In this document: positions 1 to 12,313 of the stretch, one piece after another
Numbering within the stretch: position 1 is the stretch's first letter
Layout of the letters: each line of letters opens with the position of its first letter
Made by a program: the position numbers and the translations under genes
Source of the DNA: Dichotomocladium elegans
Lineage: Eukaryota; Mucoromycota; Mucoromycetes; Mucorales; Lichtheimiaceae
Length of the DNA: 64,000 bases
NCBI GenBank assembly: GCA_025716815.1
Contig: JAIXMN010000006.1
Location: forward strand, 1,178,001-1,242,000
Direction: 5' to 3'
Notes under the pieces: generated by a model
Told to the model about the DNA's origin: nothing
Seen by the model: only the letters and a program-made list of their open reading frames with translations
The model's database searches: none

Positions 1-98
1 AATCCAGCATTGTAGCATTCTTTCAGAGCCACAGTCTTGCTTTCCGTGGCCATGGCAACCGCAGTTCGAGCATTGGTCTTCATGGGACTCCGGATCAT
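1..98 (-). CDS. Possible 5' end of an unidentified gene, cut by the window edge
   Basis: On the minus strand an ATG at 98..96 opens a frame that stays open to the left edge (about 32 codons), with further in-frame ATGs at 83..81 and within the next 20 codons. The start is rich in Arg, Ala, Thr and Lys, which would fit a mitochondrial-type leader, but no family is recognisable from so few residues. A chance open frame of this length is quite possible. The call rests only on codon-like composition and the position at the edge. Confidence 0.3.
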   Translation of the reverse strand, partial: MIRSPMKTNARTAVAMATESKTVALKECYNAG

Positions 99-741
99 CT
101 AATGGGGAATCGAAAATCATGAGCTACCAATTGTAGTGAGTATATTTGGCGGTTACACCATAGCCAATAGCAAACGACTTAAACGTAGCAATAGAAGTAG
201 AGAGTAATGGATCGATAATGTTCATTGCATGGAACTACTTGGATATTTATATTGTTTTGCTATTGTGATGGTTAGGGAGTTAGTCCCAGGTTAAAATCGT
301 ACGGACCAAAATCAAGTTTTTGAGACGGGATCCTGTTTATTGAATAAAACAATACTCTTTTTATATGATTTTGGACCAGGATGGTAGTGATGATACAAGC
401 GGTAATGATCGAGCATTGTCCCTCAATCATTACCAGTGAGCGGGATTTATAACGTTGGAATGGGAAAGCAGTCGGGACGAGCTGTAGAAGCGGTGGATAA
501 GCCGATAACCCAGCTCAGTACTGTCTGTAGAAGCGCAGTGTCATGAACAGTAGGGCTATGACAACTATCTAATAATAACCATGAAGAAGAGATAGAAAAG
601 GGAAAGAGCATTCAGCATTGTTTTCAAAGAGGGAACTATGTCCGTTTGTACAATTTCTGGAAAAGCTTTCAGAAAAGGATAAAATAAAGGGCAACGTTGA
701 TTGGTCGAGCAATCTGTGCTACGACAAAAATGACATAAAAA
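99..741. other. Intergenic, no feature seen
   Basis: AT-rich sequence between the left-edge frame and the tRNA. It holds only short overlapping frames on both strands with no domain signal. No repeat or RNA gene was recognised. Confidence 0.5.
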
Positions 742-812
742 TGCGTGGACCGGGAATCGAACCCGGGTCATCCGCGTGGCAGGCGGATATTATACCACTA
801 AACCATCCACGC
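742..812 (-). tRNA. tRNA-Gly(GCC): tRNA-Gly (anticodon GCC)
   Basis: The minus strand folds as a complete intronless tRNA: a 7-bp acceptor stem (GCGTGGA with TCCACGC), a D arm with the TAGTGGTA loop, a 5-bp anticodon stem (TCCGC with GCGGA) around loop CTGCCAC giving anticodon GCC, and a T arm CCGGG-TTCGATT-CCCGG. The base after the acceptor stem is A (discriminator). The 3' CCA is not encoded, as is normal in eukaryotes. A and B box promoter elements lie inside the gene (D and T arm sequences), so no upstream promoter is needed. Confidence 0.97.
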
Positions 813-2202
813 TTCGGTTATTTTCAAAGATTTAGAAATAATATGGTACTAACATAATAAATTTGTCACGTGACTGATATACACCTTCGAAATTGTAAGC
901 ATACGTAGGAAACGACGCAAGATCAACAATAGTATTACAGATACAAAGAAGAATATTTTAATGGACTGTCCAGAAAAAAGCCTTTGCCAAGCGGTTGTGA
1001 ATATTTTGTTGTCTCAAAATAAATTAGTTTCAGCAATCTAAAACTAAATGGCATTTGTTACAAATTTCATGCATAATGTACTCCATATTGAAAATGCTTT
1101 TCAAACATTCATTTCTAGCAAGATGTTTGTAGATACTTCATTTTCAATAATAAATTTCCTAAGAGAGAAAATTATGGCGCATATAAAGTAAAATGAAATA
1201 TCGCATAAAGACATAAATTTCTCGCATGGATAAAGAGGGCCAGAGACATTCCCGTTAGTCAACAGAAAATATCAGTGTAGCAGTAGCTACAGTGACGGGT
1301 CACTATCGACCGACAACCAAGATACTACAAGGATAACGATCACGATCAAGACCGCATCTCCGGCGACGATATTATGTACCGCACTCACTTTCTCTGTACC
1401 GCGATCGTATATGTATACCACTGTTATTACCCGGCTACTGTTTATTATGTAAACAAGGATGTCCTGTGACGTCGGGCATCCCCACGGTGTATTATTGTAA
1501 TCGTCGTTCTTCTCGTCGCGTTCACGCTTCCCCAACGCTGTATATCAGGTGCTTTTTGTAAATACTCGCACAGCAGTGTCTGTACTGGTACAATCAGCCC
1601 ACTTCTTATTCTTCAACTTATCGCGAAGGTACATGAGCACTTGAATGATGTCACTTTGTGGCGCCCAAAGAAAATGGTGCATAATGTCAGACGTACATTT
1701 TTAAATGTGAAACCATCTTCCTTTCAAAAGACAGGTTAATTCATCCGAATTTTCATAAATTAGCCTTGCCATATGAAGATGTTGACTAAATAAGTTAGGG
1801 AAAGCCTGGATTACTATATTTAACGATGTCTTTACGAGCTTAATGAGTAGTATCCAACTAGGATATATTGTCTGTATGTGATAATGCATACAGCTTTTAC
1901 GAATACATTATGTTAGAGTAAAGCAAGCTGTCCACGACATATGACGCTGTTCGCAGCCAGTGGAGAATTAGGTAAGCCTATGCGTACCAAAACCTTTATT
2001 TTTAAACCACCCTTCGCTTGTTCGCGATGCGTCAGATACTCTTTCTAGTCCATAACTTCTCGTTAAAACTTGGGTTCAATATTTGCTAGCTTGAGATATG
2101 CGCGGGAAAGGCCCAACCCCGAAAAAGATGGTCACGACACAGAGTGGTACGAAAGGAAGCGAGCAAGCTACGGTAAAGCATATCCCTGTTTTTCTTTGAG
2201 GA
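813..2202. other. Intergenic, 1.4 kb, no gene recognised
   Basis: Stretch between the tRNA and the phosphatase. It contains only short frames without family signal (for example minus-strand frames at 1287-1535 and 1701-1889). It ends in the upstream region of the phosphatase, where an in-frame TGA at 2197-2199 closes the frame just before the chosen ATG. Confidence 0.5.
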
Positions 2203-3291
2203 ATGACAAACGAAGCCGCGTGTGCATTGGCCAGATTTTTATCGATGCCAAGTGCTCAGATGAAGGAGTACGCCAGCGAAATGTTCCATCAGATCAACGG
2301 GCGTCAGATAGCATATATCCAAAAGAGACCCACAGCTGCATCACGATATAGCGTTGCTGCTGCTGAAAACCCTGTGGTCCATCGCAAAAACCGGTACATC
2401 AACATCCTTCCATTTGATTACAATCGTCTTCAATTACGTGAAGGCAAGTTGGTGAACTCTGGAACTATAGATCCGCGAGCAGGAGACGATTATATCAATG
2501 CCAGTTTGATCGAGGCGCCCTTTGGCATCCCTCGTAGATACATCGCGACCCAGGGGCCACTTACATCTACTATTATTGACTTTTGGCGGATGGTGATTGA
2601 GTACAATGTACGTGTCATTGTTGCTCTCAGTCCACAATTCGAGAATGGCATCGAAAAATGCGCGCAGTACTGGCCTGAGGGGGATGAACAAAAAGAAATA
2701 CTGCTGGACAGCGATATCAACGAAAATGGACTGTACGGGAACTTTAAGGAAACCATCCGCAAACACATAAAACCATCTGTGCAGCGGAAGCTCTCATTAC
2801 GGCTTTCGAACATTCAGGCCGAAGAAGAAGATAAAGCTGCCGATTGCATTATCCGGCGTATACGCGTCTCGTTCATTGACCTTTCATCGGGTGGCGCCAC
2901 AGTGGCTTCGGCGGTAGTGACACAGCTTCAGTTCCTTGGGTGGGCGGATTTCAGTGTGCCGAACGATACTGGAGAAGTGGTGGCCCTCTCGCGGTTAGCC
3001 GATGATATGCAGTCAAAAGCGGATGGACCGATGGTGGTGCATTGCAGTGCTGGCTGTGGTCGCACTGGCACGTTTTGTGTGGTGAATAGCGGTTTGGAAT
3101 GGATGCGGATGGCCGATAAAAATAACGAAATATCGCGTGACCTTTCGCACAACGATTTGGTATATACATTGACAAAAGAATACCGAAAGCAGCGAACGAC
3201 AATGGTGCAAACAATTAGCCAATTTATGTTTTGTTACAGGGCACTTCTGGATGCCTATCAAACTGAAGTTGGCCCAATCCATACGAATTAA
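2203..3291 (+). CDS. Classical protein tyrosine phosphatase (PTP1/Pyp type)
   Basis: This 362-residue single-exon frame removes phosphate from tyrosine in target proteins and probably acts in cytosolic signalling such as MAP-kinase shut-off. The motifs occur in family order: the phosphotyrosine-loop KNRY motif near residue 63, DYINAS, the IATQGP block, the WPD loop, the signature HCSAGCGRTG with catalytic Cys281 (codon 3043-3045), and a C-terminal Q-loop glutamine. The WPD loop reads W-A-D (residues 247-249): the general-acid Asp is kept but the Pro is Ala. The start was chosen because an in-frame TGA lies two codons upstream; a spliced upstream exon is possible but none fitted in phase. Length is normal for a one-domain PTP. 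The neighbours are unrelated. The physiological substrate cannot be read from the sequence. Confidence 0.93.
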   Translation: MTNEAACALARFLSMPSAQMKEYASEMFHQINGRQIAYIQKRPTAASRYSVAAAENPVVHRKNRYINILPFDYNRLQLREGKLVNSGTIDPRAGDDYINASLIEAPFGIPRRYIATQGPLTSTIIDFWRMVIEYNVRVIVALSPQFENGIEKCAQYWPEGDEQKEILLDSDINENGLYGNFKETIRKHIKPSVQRKLSLRLSNIQAEEEDKAADCIIRRIRVSFIDLSSGGATVASAVVTQLQFLGWADFSVPNDTGEVVALSRLADDMQSKADGPMVVHCSAGCGRTGTFCVVNSGLEWMRMADKNNEISRDLSHNDLVYTLTKEYRKQRTTMVQTISQFMFCYRALLDAYQTEVGPIHTN

Positions 3292-4502
3292 ACTACTTCC
3301 TTTTCTTTCTGGTTCTAGTATCTGCGTGTACATGCAAAGACTAAGATATCTTTAGTAGAGCTCATGCTCATGCTCTTCCTGGTCAAGGGAACTTGCAGCT
3401 TGTGTGTAGGGCCCTTCCACATACTGTAAAAGCGACTTCGCGTTTGACCATCCGTGCTTTTGTTGTATATGTCAAATTATATTATATAGATGGTTTTCTT
3501 ACCTAACTGAGAGGGTTTATAGCACAGCGCCGGCAGATTCACATGTATGTGAACTCGAGATTCCTCCTCCGGAAACAACGAGAGACATGAGGCAGAGATG
3601 CTGGATGTAAAGCGGATAAGAAAGTTCGTATAATTTAATCAGGTACCTCAAATATCACTCCTGAAGCAGATGGCAAGCAGAATCGGGCGCTGAATTGTAT
3701 ATTGATGATCATTTACATAATGTTCATGCGCATGAATATCGGCAACAGGTGCGAGCCACAGTGCATCTAAGGCATCACGCCAAAAGAGCTAGCAACTTAA
3801 TGGTCTGCCACCGCCGGCGTCTAAGCTACTTTTTATGATACGAATCAAGATTATCAATGATGTCCACCCAAAGCAGAAAGTTTTTGCCTATTTCTGTTGG
3901 GGAGGGTCAACAAGAATGTCTTCATCTTATGTAGTGAGCAACAGTACAACATGCATCCAAATCATTGAGCTATACATCACAAACGGCCGCTCCAGTATAG
4001 AAACCCCAAACATACCCTCCTAATACAGTCTATGCACTGTTCATCTTCTAATTACCTTTACCGTGAATCAATAAATGGGTTGTCGACCGGGGGAACACGA
4101 TCGAGCAGATAATTATTCTTAAAAGTTCCTTTCGATGCCTAAGGACCAATTCATGATCATCCCGATTTATTGTAAAGCCTCGAGAAATCATCTGTCCGTG
4201 AATAAAGAAGAATGATATTGAGCCAATTCCATCTACGAGATAACAAGGCTTCCAGTTCAGACTGTATCCAGATTGAGGATCTCAAGCACATGCGTTTCTG
4301 AGGCTCAGAGCCATAAGCTCGTTGCAGCTGCTGTCTAGTGTTTCGGTCTTTCTCTTCACCACAGAAGTTGACAGTTTCTATTCCACATGTAAAAGCTGGC
4401 CTATGGAGCATTGGTCCAAACTGTAAGAACCGCACTACATGGGAATTTATATTTGGTCTCTCTTCACTCATTATACAGATACATGAGTCAGCCGCTGGAC
4501 AC
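3292..4502. other. Intergenic between two convergent genes
   Basis: 1.2 kb between the ends of the phosphatase (+) and the TTC7-like gene (-), so it should hold two 3' UTRs. Short frames here (such as 3835-4023) have no coding character. No repeat or RNA gene was seen. Confidence 0.5.
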
Positions 4503-7500
4503 TCAAATAAAACGCGGAAGCTTGCTTAAGACTGAAGAATTAAGGGAGGAAGTGTCGCACAAGTCACTTGCGTATAGGAAGCATTTTTTGGCTTGTTCGT
4601 AGTTCCCTTGGTCCTTGTAGATAGTACCGAGAAGAAGCCTAGGGGCGTTTATTAGACAACATTGAAAATCTAACAACAGTAATGCACTCACCAGGCATGG
4701 CCGCTGTCCCATCCAGCTCCGTGAACTGTTCTTTCTAGCAACGCCTCCGCGACCTCTCGTTCGCCCAACTTCATATACGTCGATGCCATATCGATGTGCG
4801 TATCGACATGGTCCGGGTCCAGCATCAAAGACTTCTCATAAGCATCTACTGCTACTCTAAGACTCTCCGCGTCGGTAGATTTGGTGCTAAAATATCTACC
4901 AAGCTGATGCCAAACCTTTGGATCTTCTGGCCCGAGCTTTTCGACCTCAAGTAGACCTTTGCTTGCCTCTTCAAAGCGATGAGCTTTTAAGTAAGTATCA
5001 ATAGACATTACCCATAGATCAACAAGCATGTCTTTCCAGCGGTTGCTACTCTCTTCGAGAAAGCATGTTTTCCCAGACGAAGCTACAAATATAGGTCGAT
5101 GGTGTGGAATCGAAAATGAGGGGGTAAACGAACTCGGTAAAACATTGCTTATTGCTGACGGCTTAGAAGGGATATCTGTAAAGCAGTGGATGGGGCTTAG
5201 CTCTTTCCTTCCTCTTTCTTTCTTTCTTGGTTCAAATATAACATGTCAGAGGTCCTTTACCATGCGGTAACGTACGCTTAGAAGGAACTTTTGCGCTTTG
5301 ATGACGGGACTCGCGAGAAACGTCATTGCTATCGACATGCTTTACTGGCGTTGGATTTGAGCTACTCCTTCGTCGAAGATCCAGAAATCCCATACTTTTC
5401 CGGCGAGGTCGTGATACCTTGGGCTCAATTTGCAGGTCTTCTGATGTATGCGACGGACCAAGAGCTGGAAGAAGCGTGGCATGGCCATTGCTGATTGTAG
5501 ACGTTGGTCTTACGGAACTTTCGGTTTCAGGTTTTGCATGCTCTGTTGGCGCGGTGTGCTCCAGCTGGTCGGATGAAGGGTACGTTGTGTGTGCTTGGCT
5601 CATTCCCAGGTTTCCAGCAAACGTGTGATAAATGGCAAAGAGATCGCTATAGAGCTTGGAAGCTGCTATTGGTCCCTCGGTCTGTTGCAGTATGAGAAGT
5701 TGAAACATGCGCAGTCGCACGTATGCTTCTGCCTTATCAAAGTAGTATTGGCCGTCTTTGTTGTTGTCGAACAATGAAAACGCTGGCAAACCATATGGAA
5801 CGTTGTGTGGCATCGCTGCATCGTAGTAATTATCTTGGTAAGCTCTGATAGTCTCCAATGTTTTGTGAAACTGATGTTGACAAGAATACAGAAGAACCAA
5901 AAGATTCCAGGAAGGAAGATGTGTAGGTTCAATTTTCAAGGACTGGCTTATTGAACGAATGGCCTGTTCAATATTTCTCATTTGGGCTTGCTGGACCGCT
6001 AATTCGTAGTATGTTCGCCAAGCATCTCTGCTACTTCCAATACCTGCTGCCTCGGTCAGTGATTCAATGGATTTTGCGTTGCTTAAGGCGCGAATTTCAG
6101 GATCATAGCCTAATTTAAGAGCGATAATGAAGTTAATCCTCGCTGTTTTTACATTGAGATTCACATACACTGAAATGCTAATAGGCCGTATGCAGACCCA
6201 TGCGTCCGGTAGGTTTGAACTAAGATGGAGTAGTATTCATTATCGTCTTGCTCCGACGGCGGTTTCAGGGATCGGAAGAGCGCCATTGCAACGTCAGCAA
6301 CAGAAGCAGCAGTGGTTCCATCATGCCTCATACGTCCGTAGAGTTTTACACCGACATTCAAAGCACGAAGCACGTCTAGCTCTGTCTCATGCGAACGGGG
6401 CAAAGTTCGTAGCCTGCTTCGAATCTGACAGGCCAAGTCATCCGCAGGAATATCTAAATCGGCGAGTTTGTCAATGTCCGAAATGCCCGCAAGCCCCATG
6501 TAGCCCTTGAATGCAATAAGTGCTTCGTCAAAGTTCCCCAGCCTTGCAAGTGCGAGGAAAATATGTCTAGCAATAGATAAGCTGTTGAAAGTTTTCTCCC
6601 TGGCGTGCTGTAGAAACTGAAGGCCGAGAAGAGTTAGGATCTGCTAGATTGGAGTGGGTTATATTGGAATACCTGAAGAACACGGCGAATGTTACTTATC
6701 GGGCCCCACCCGATAATGTCATGGGCATGGACGAAAAGCGCGGACAGCTTTTCGGCATAGTCAGCTTGCTCTTCAGGAGAAAGCTTAGATGAAATCGAAC
6801 TAAATAGATTTCTGCAGAGTGCTGTCAAGCACAATAATTCCTCAAAAGCGGATGTCTTCTTTGTAGCATTTCCAGAAGTGCTTTTAGGGTAAGGAGTGTC
6901 CGAAATGGCCATGGGAGGGTATGTACGTTCTTGTACAACCTTCGCCAGATAGTAACCATAATTTTCGAACACGATCCACCGCTTGTGCATTCTCCAGTAC
7001 GAGGACCAGCTCGATGTTGCTAGATGCATATAGCCTCTCATTAGTCTGAGAGCACTATGAGGCTGGCCTCTTTGAGCATCTAGGTAAGTGTCTCGAATGT
7101 TTGATGAACGGTTCTTCTTACGTACTGGACCCGAAGGACTAGTAAAATAGCCCGATAGAGAGCCTCTTCAATCCAATCCCAAAGAATTTGACCCTTTTCT
7201 AGCGGATGCTGCTCATATACTCTCCATGCCGCTTCATATGCATCAATAGCAGCAGAAATTTTATTCTGCACCTCAAGACATGTGCCTAAAAGATGGCGTG
7301 CAAAAGAAAAAACAAAACAAAACAAAACGAAATAAATAGACATGTCATTGATAGCATTTGTACCTTGAGCGTACCTTTGATTACCCTTGCTTGGATAAGA
7401 AGGACCATGCCGTAGCCCGAATGGACATGTTGCATCTGTAGCGCCAGCTTGTCGAGGGAGATGAGCGCCTTATCGTATTGTCCAACCTCGAAATATACTC

Positions 7501-8223
7501 GCGCCAAGACAATTTTGGCAAGCTTTAATGGGAAATTGAGTTTCCGGAATAAGTACAATTTACTTTTTTTCTCTACCAAACCACCCCATCTTTTTACGCA
7601 CCTGCGCCTGCCATTCATCATTTGTCAATAGTTCTTGCGCTTGTGGTTTTGTGTATTTCTGAATAAGAGCTTGGAGTCTCTGAAGTACATCCGTGACCTG
7701 CGACTGTTCCAGATGCGTGGGGATTGAAATATGCTCCGGGGTATCGTGTCGATAAAATTCATCGTCAGCGCTTCTATAGATCCAAGTGTCTGGCGAGATG
7801 GAGAGACGTGCGATTGATGTGCTGCTGTAGTTATTATAGATGGTTGATGTTGCTCTGGGTGCGCTACTGTTATTGCTGCTCCCATCGCTGGAGATATTAT
7901 AGGAGGTGCTCTCTCCCATCTTTGCGACCCTGCGGCTGCTTCTCAAGGGTTGGTATAAAGAAGTTTCCTGACGCGCACGAGACCGATCCACTAGTCTGGA
8001 AAATTCTGCCTCGATGCAAGCTACTGCTGGTAAGACTAGAGCAAGTTGCGCTGACCATCAGAAACCGTTTCACTTTGCAGACGATTGCGCAGACGATACC
8101 TGTCTCATCTGGATGGTACTTTTTGAATCTCTTTGCAAGTTCTGCAACAGTCTCCCACTTTCCCTGGCAACGTGCAAGGTCGAGATCAGCCGCCGCCTGG
8201 AGTTGTTTTGAAAGAGGCTCCAT
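4503..8223 (-). CDS. YPP1: TTC7/YPP1-family TPR protein (PI4-kinase plasma-membrane scaffold)
   Basis: In yeast and animals this family, with EFR3, recruits the phosphatidylinositol 4-kinase Stt4/PI4KIIIa to the plasma membrane. The ATG is at 8223..8221. The N-terminus carries the family hallmark of a DLDLARCQGKWE-like segment, followed by several exons of helical TPR repeats (about 7560-7991, 7356-7621, 7100-7300, 6634-7060, 6161-6499, 5232-6170, 4688-5029 and a last exon from about 4640). One clear intron is about 4640-4691 (GTGAGT..CCCTAG). The block near 7040-7140 reads continuously only if an intron of about 59 bases with donor GTAAGA is removed. The C-terminal exons contain classic TPR pairs such as LGTIYKDQGNYEQAKKCF. 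The stop codon is at 4503-4505. The gene is divergent from the Zn2Cys6 regulator, with about 500 bases between starts. The family call is firm; the exact exon borders are only partly resolved. Confidence 0.85.
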
Positions 8224-8725
8224 GACAGATGCTGAGAAAGAGAAAAAGGAGTGAGAGGGGTATGGAGTAGAGGGGAGGAGCAATATGCGATAAGTAGACG
8301 CAGAATAAATGTAAAACTAGACTTTGAGCAAAATGGGCCTGACCCACGTGGAAAACAGCATATCAGTTCTGTCGTACACCATGGCGGGAGTATCACGGAC
8401 AACAATTTAATGTAACCCGACAATGATTTCATATAGTGCACACAGTTTCGTACGGGACGGATAAGGACTAAGGTGGCGAGAGGCATGGATGGACTACTTT
8501 CTTTTTCAGCCGAATGGTATCTATGGAACTTGGGTTGTTCAAAGTGAGACGCTACACGGGAAACGTACCTCTATGGAACAAGTAGCATGGCCAATAAGTA
8601 AAAAATATGTCGGGTTTCTTGGGAAATTCAACTTGTGTCAAAAGGACGCAGATGGTTCGAGCCGCTCATGAGCGGAGCATCAAAAGGATATCAAAGCGCC
8701 AATCCATTTGTAGCAAACTTTGTCT
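8224..8725. promoter_or_regulatory. Divergent intergenic region (probable bidirectional promoter)
   Basis: About 500 bases separate the ATG of the TTC7-like gene (leftward) from that of the Zn2Cys6 regulator (rightward), so both upstream control regions must lie here. It has a pyrimidine-rich stretch on the minus strand near 8230-8280. No specific operator was identified. Confidence 0.45.
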
Positions 8726-11700
8726 ATGGTAGCATCAGCAATGTCTTCCTTAAACATGTCTCCTGGCAGCATAGAAGAAAAAAAAGAGATCCCACAGCAA
8801 ACGTTAAAAGTACCGCGGCAGAAACGACTAAAAGTTAATCGGGCATGCTATACCTGTCGGGTGAAAAAGATCAAGGTGAACATTTTCTGGACGGTTTATC
8901 CTGAAAGAGGACACATCGCTGACTGACATTTTATGGATGGTAGTGCGATGGCCTACAGCCTTGTATGCAAGTAAGTTATAGTCGTTTTATTTGAATTGTA
9001 CTAAAATTGTGTCTAGTGTAGAGGTAATATATTTTCTTGACGAAATGATGAGGCTGGCCCGCAGGAACCTTACATTATTGTTTCTAGCCCGTCAGCGGCC
9101 TTGCTCGTTTTCTAAAGATGGCCCATCCGAGTTTGGCGATGACGATTCAATCGGGAGCGCGCCTCTTTCGGATAATGCTTGTGCTCAAGCTACCCTGGAG
9201 ACTGTTAGTGATCTTTCACCTTATGTTTCTCGAGATAACCAGCAGCGGAAGGAGAGCTCACGTCCACCGAAGACTGTGGCAGAAGAACAGGAGAAATACA
9301 GAAAGACCTGTGAAACACTTGACAATCTCTGTAGCTCATGGCCAGGTGAGGGCCGAGAAGGTCGATGGGGGATTAACGAACATCTCCTCTACACGGGGCA
9401 ATCCTGGCTCCAGCGACGAGATAGCATTCAGTCGACCCGCTTCTGTGGCTCGGACGATATGGTGATACAACAGCACCTCATCACTCTGTTTTTCCGTCAC
9501 CGTTACCCAATACTACCGCTAGTACCCAGGCGTCTATTTTATGAGCATCTTGAGCAACGGGGCTCTTTATACACTCCCATACTTATATACAGCATGTACG
9601 CACATGCAGCTCACTATTCAGACGAATTCGCACCCCAGGCCAGCACATACTACAACCGGGCAGTCTCTTTACTGGACGAATATCTCGACCAGCCGCGCGT
9701 CAGTACGATTGCTGCCTTGTGTCTTTTGTCGATCTATGAGCCATCGCGAGATCCTAGTAACGCCAACGCCAACTTCAGTCGATGTCGGTCACAGATCTAC
9801 AGCAATATGGCATTTCGAATGTGCTATGACTTGGGTATCAACAAACGGCATCTGATCAACGAGCGTGGATCTCGCTGTGAATCTGAGCTTTATAAGCGTG
9901 TCTTTTGGACGTGCTATTGCTTGGATAAAATGCAAAATATCTGTATCGGCAAGCCCTGGGCAATGCTCACGAAGGACACTGACCTCGACATGCCGCTCCT
10001 CCAACCCGGTGACGACACGGAGGAGCAAGAGGTGATTGAATCCTTCGTAGCGCTCATCAAGCTATTTCAAACCATTGAGCCTGCTATCCACGGTGAAGGG
10101 TGCAACAGCGAGAGATCTATGGTGCGCTCTTATGAGCAGGAGCAGATTGCATACAATTTTGATAACAACCTACTATTATGGCTTCGGTCTCTGCCGTCAC
10201 ACCTTCAATGGACACCATTCCCTCAAATGAACACGGTACCGACACAGCCTCCTTCGAACGCCATGATCGCACACCTTCACCTCTTTTACAATCTTGTCGA
10301 GCTAACCATTTTCTGGCCGCATTCAGCAACGAATGAAAAATTGTTCCACCAACGTTGTTCTACTATAGCGACAAATATTACTCAGCTTGGTTGCGCCTTG
10401 GCCGAACAAACAAACTTTATCTTGTCTTATTCCTTTGCGTCCGAAGCGATCATGGCAGCAACGCGTGTCCATCTCCTCAATTGCTCCAATGAGAACGTTG
10501 TCTATGCGCGGCAATCTCGATACTTGTTTCAGCGATCTTTACGATCTTTACGCAAGTTGAATCAAACGCGGGTTATTCCAACTATCGAGGGTTTTGTTTA
10601 TTCTGTCAAGCTTGCCCTTGCATCAGCGGATGAAGTCAAGCACTCCATCAATCGGGCCGCTTCGGACAGTACTATCATTGAGGAGCATCATGGGAATGAG
10701 GAGAACACCCATATATCCAATGGGCTACTCACACCTCCCGCAACGTCATCAGGATCACAGAGTATCCCAAAGGGGTTCTCTCAAGACCGAGGCCTCCGGA
10801 TGGTACCATCCAGGAGTCAGCAGCTCTTCAACCCAACATACTTGCATTCCGGGCTTCTGCATTCTTCACCTGCAATCAGCTGGCGACCGCATATGGTTGA
10901 ACAATATCACCATCTCCATCATCACTCACCTCAACCACATTCGCCCTCTGAGCACCAGCAGCAGCACCATCATCAACACCAGCAAGCTCAGCAACAGATG
11001 CAAGAGCATTCGCACCACGAACCAGAGCAACACAATCAGCAGCAGCAACAACACCGCCAACATCAGCATCATCAGCAACAACAGCAGATACAACAACAGC
11101 ACCATCAACACCAGCAACAACGAACGAATTATGCTCTGGAGTTGCTTGGTGTAGACGAAAACTGGTCAAAGAGCGCGGAAGACAACATTGACCAATTTCT
11201 ATATAAAGGCAGATCGGTGTATGAGGAACTTGACAGCACGTTTCTCGGGGACCAGCAACAAAAGAATAACCAGGGTGAAACAAAGATGAATGCTGGCTCT
11301 TCATCTGATATCGAAGCACTCGTCGCGCAGATTGAGAAACACGAATCAGACAGCAGCAACCGAAATAGCAAGAGCACAACAGCCTGGGACTCGCAGGCAG
11401 AGGCAAACAACATCATCTATTCCATGTGGTCACACGACCAGCAGGACACGGGCGCGACAAACAGCGAGCAGCCGCAGCCGCAGCAGCACCACACACCTGC
11501 ATCGGCGCCTCCGCCACAGTCGCAATCTATGCCACTGCATACATCGTACATGAACATTGGGTTAGGCGTTTATGCGTCTGCGCATCAGCACCATAACGAT
11601 GTGATCCGCCAACATTATCCTGGAATAGAATCAAGGTCGAACCCGTCTGTCCGTCCTGTCATCCTCACGCACCAAGGTCACGTCATTGTTACCGGTATAG

Positions 11701-11738
11701 ATCAAGAGCATATGGATGGCCACCCACCGTCCCAGTAA
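8726..11738 (+). CDS. Zn2Cys6 transcription factor with fungal-specific TF domain and His/Gln tracts
   Basis: This is a nuclear DNA-binding regulator of the Gal4-type binuclear cluster family. The deduced exons are 8726-8875, 8944-8970 (27 bases), 9017-9023 (7 bases) and 9088-11738, which sum to 2835 bases or 944 codons plus stop. Splicing joins CYTCRVKKIK, CDGLQPCMQ, CR and ARQRPCSF, giving the full C-x2-C-x6-C-x5-C-x2-C-x6-C cluster; without the tiny exons the fifth Cys is lost. The middle matches the fungal-specific TF domain (PF04082), including a long helical block about 9460-10020. Positions about 10900-11125 encode long His/Gln-rich repeats, with another Gln/Pro/His segment near 11465-11530. 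ATG 8726 is the first in frame; another in-frame ATG at 8741 is possible. Target genes are unknown and the neighbours do not indicate a pathway. Confidence 0.9.
10900..11125 (+). repeat. CAG/CAC/CAT codon repeat encoding His/Gln tract
   Basis: An imperfect trinucleotide repeat inside the last exon of the Zn2Cys6 regulator. It encodes mixed His and Gln runs broken by Ser, Pro and Glu. Such tracts usually act as flexible activation or interaction segments and vary in length between strains. The repeat also creates long artefactual frames on the opposite strand. Confidence 0.85.
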
Positions 11739-12313
11739 ATTATAAGCATTATTCTTTTCTGTACAGTATCTGTAATATTCCCCTCCGAAATCATTGTTTT
11801 TTCTTCCTCCTCCCCCTAGTAGAGTTGATTGCTTGAAGAATACCCCCTACCTCTTTTTAGACAAAATACAAGCCTTCATTTGCCTACACATCCTTTATCC
11901 TAAGGGAATCCTATGGTATGAAGATCTTTTCTCGGCACGCTATCCATTGCGTGAGAACAAATAAGCTTTCCTGATGCAACATGCGAACGCACCTTTTTGG
12001 ATTGAATGGTATATGGTTTACGCGATGGGCGACCCGCCTGCGGTATCCGCTGCTTGGGCCCTCTGGCGCTATGGCTCCACCAAGGCAAAATGGTGGTGAT
12101 GGCGGTGATAAAAATAAAGAATGGAAGGCATGTGATAAATTGCAGCACCGCCCCTTCCCCCCACCCCGGATGGAGTAGTTTGTGGGATCACATTACAGAG
12201 CTAAGCATTGTGTCTGTTGCCTTATTTCGCAGATACAAAGTGTCTTCCCAGTTCCTCAACGTCTTTCTTTTTCTCGATTGGAAAGCTACGATAACGACAC
12301 CATTCCGCCAGCA
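11739..12313. other. Intergenic between two plus-strand genes
   Basis: 575 bases holding the 3' region of the Zn2Cys6 regulator and the upstream region of the RING gene. It includes pyrimidine-rich tracts near 11790-11870. No gene was recognised; if the RING gene has a 5' exon, it would lie here. Confidence 0.45.

Noticed and set aside
10876..11406. Minus-strand frames rich in Leu/Val/Ala opposite the Zn2Cys6 regulator
   Set aside because: These are the complement of CAG/CAC repeats, which always give Leu, Val and Cys runs; there is no independent support.
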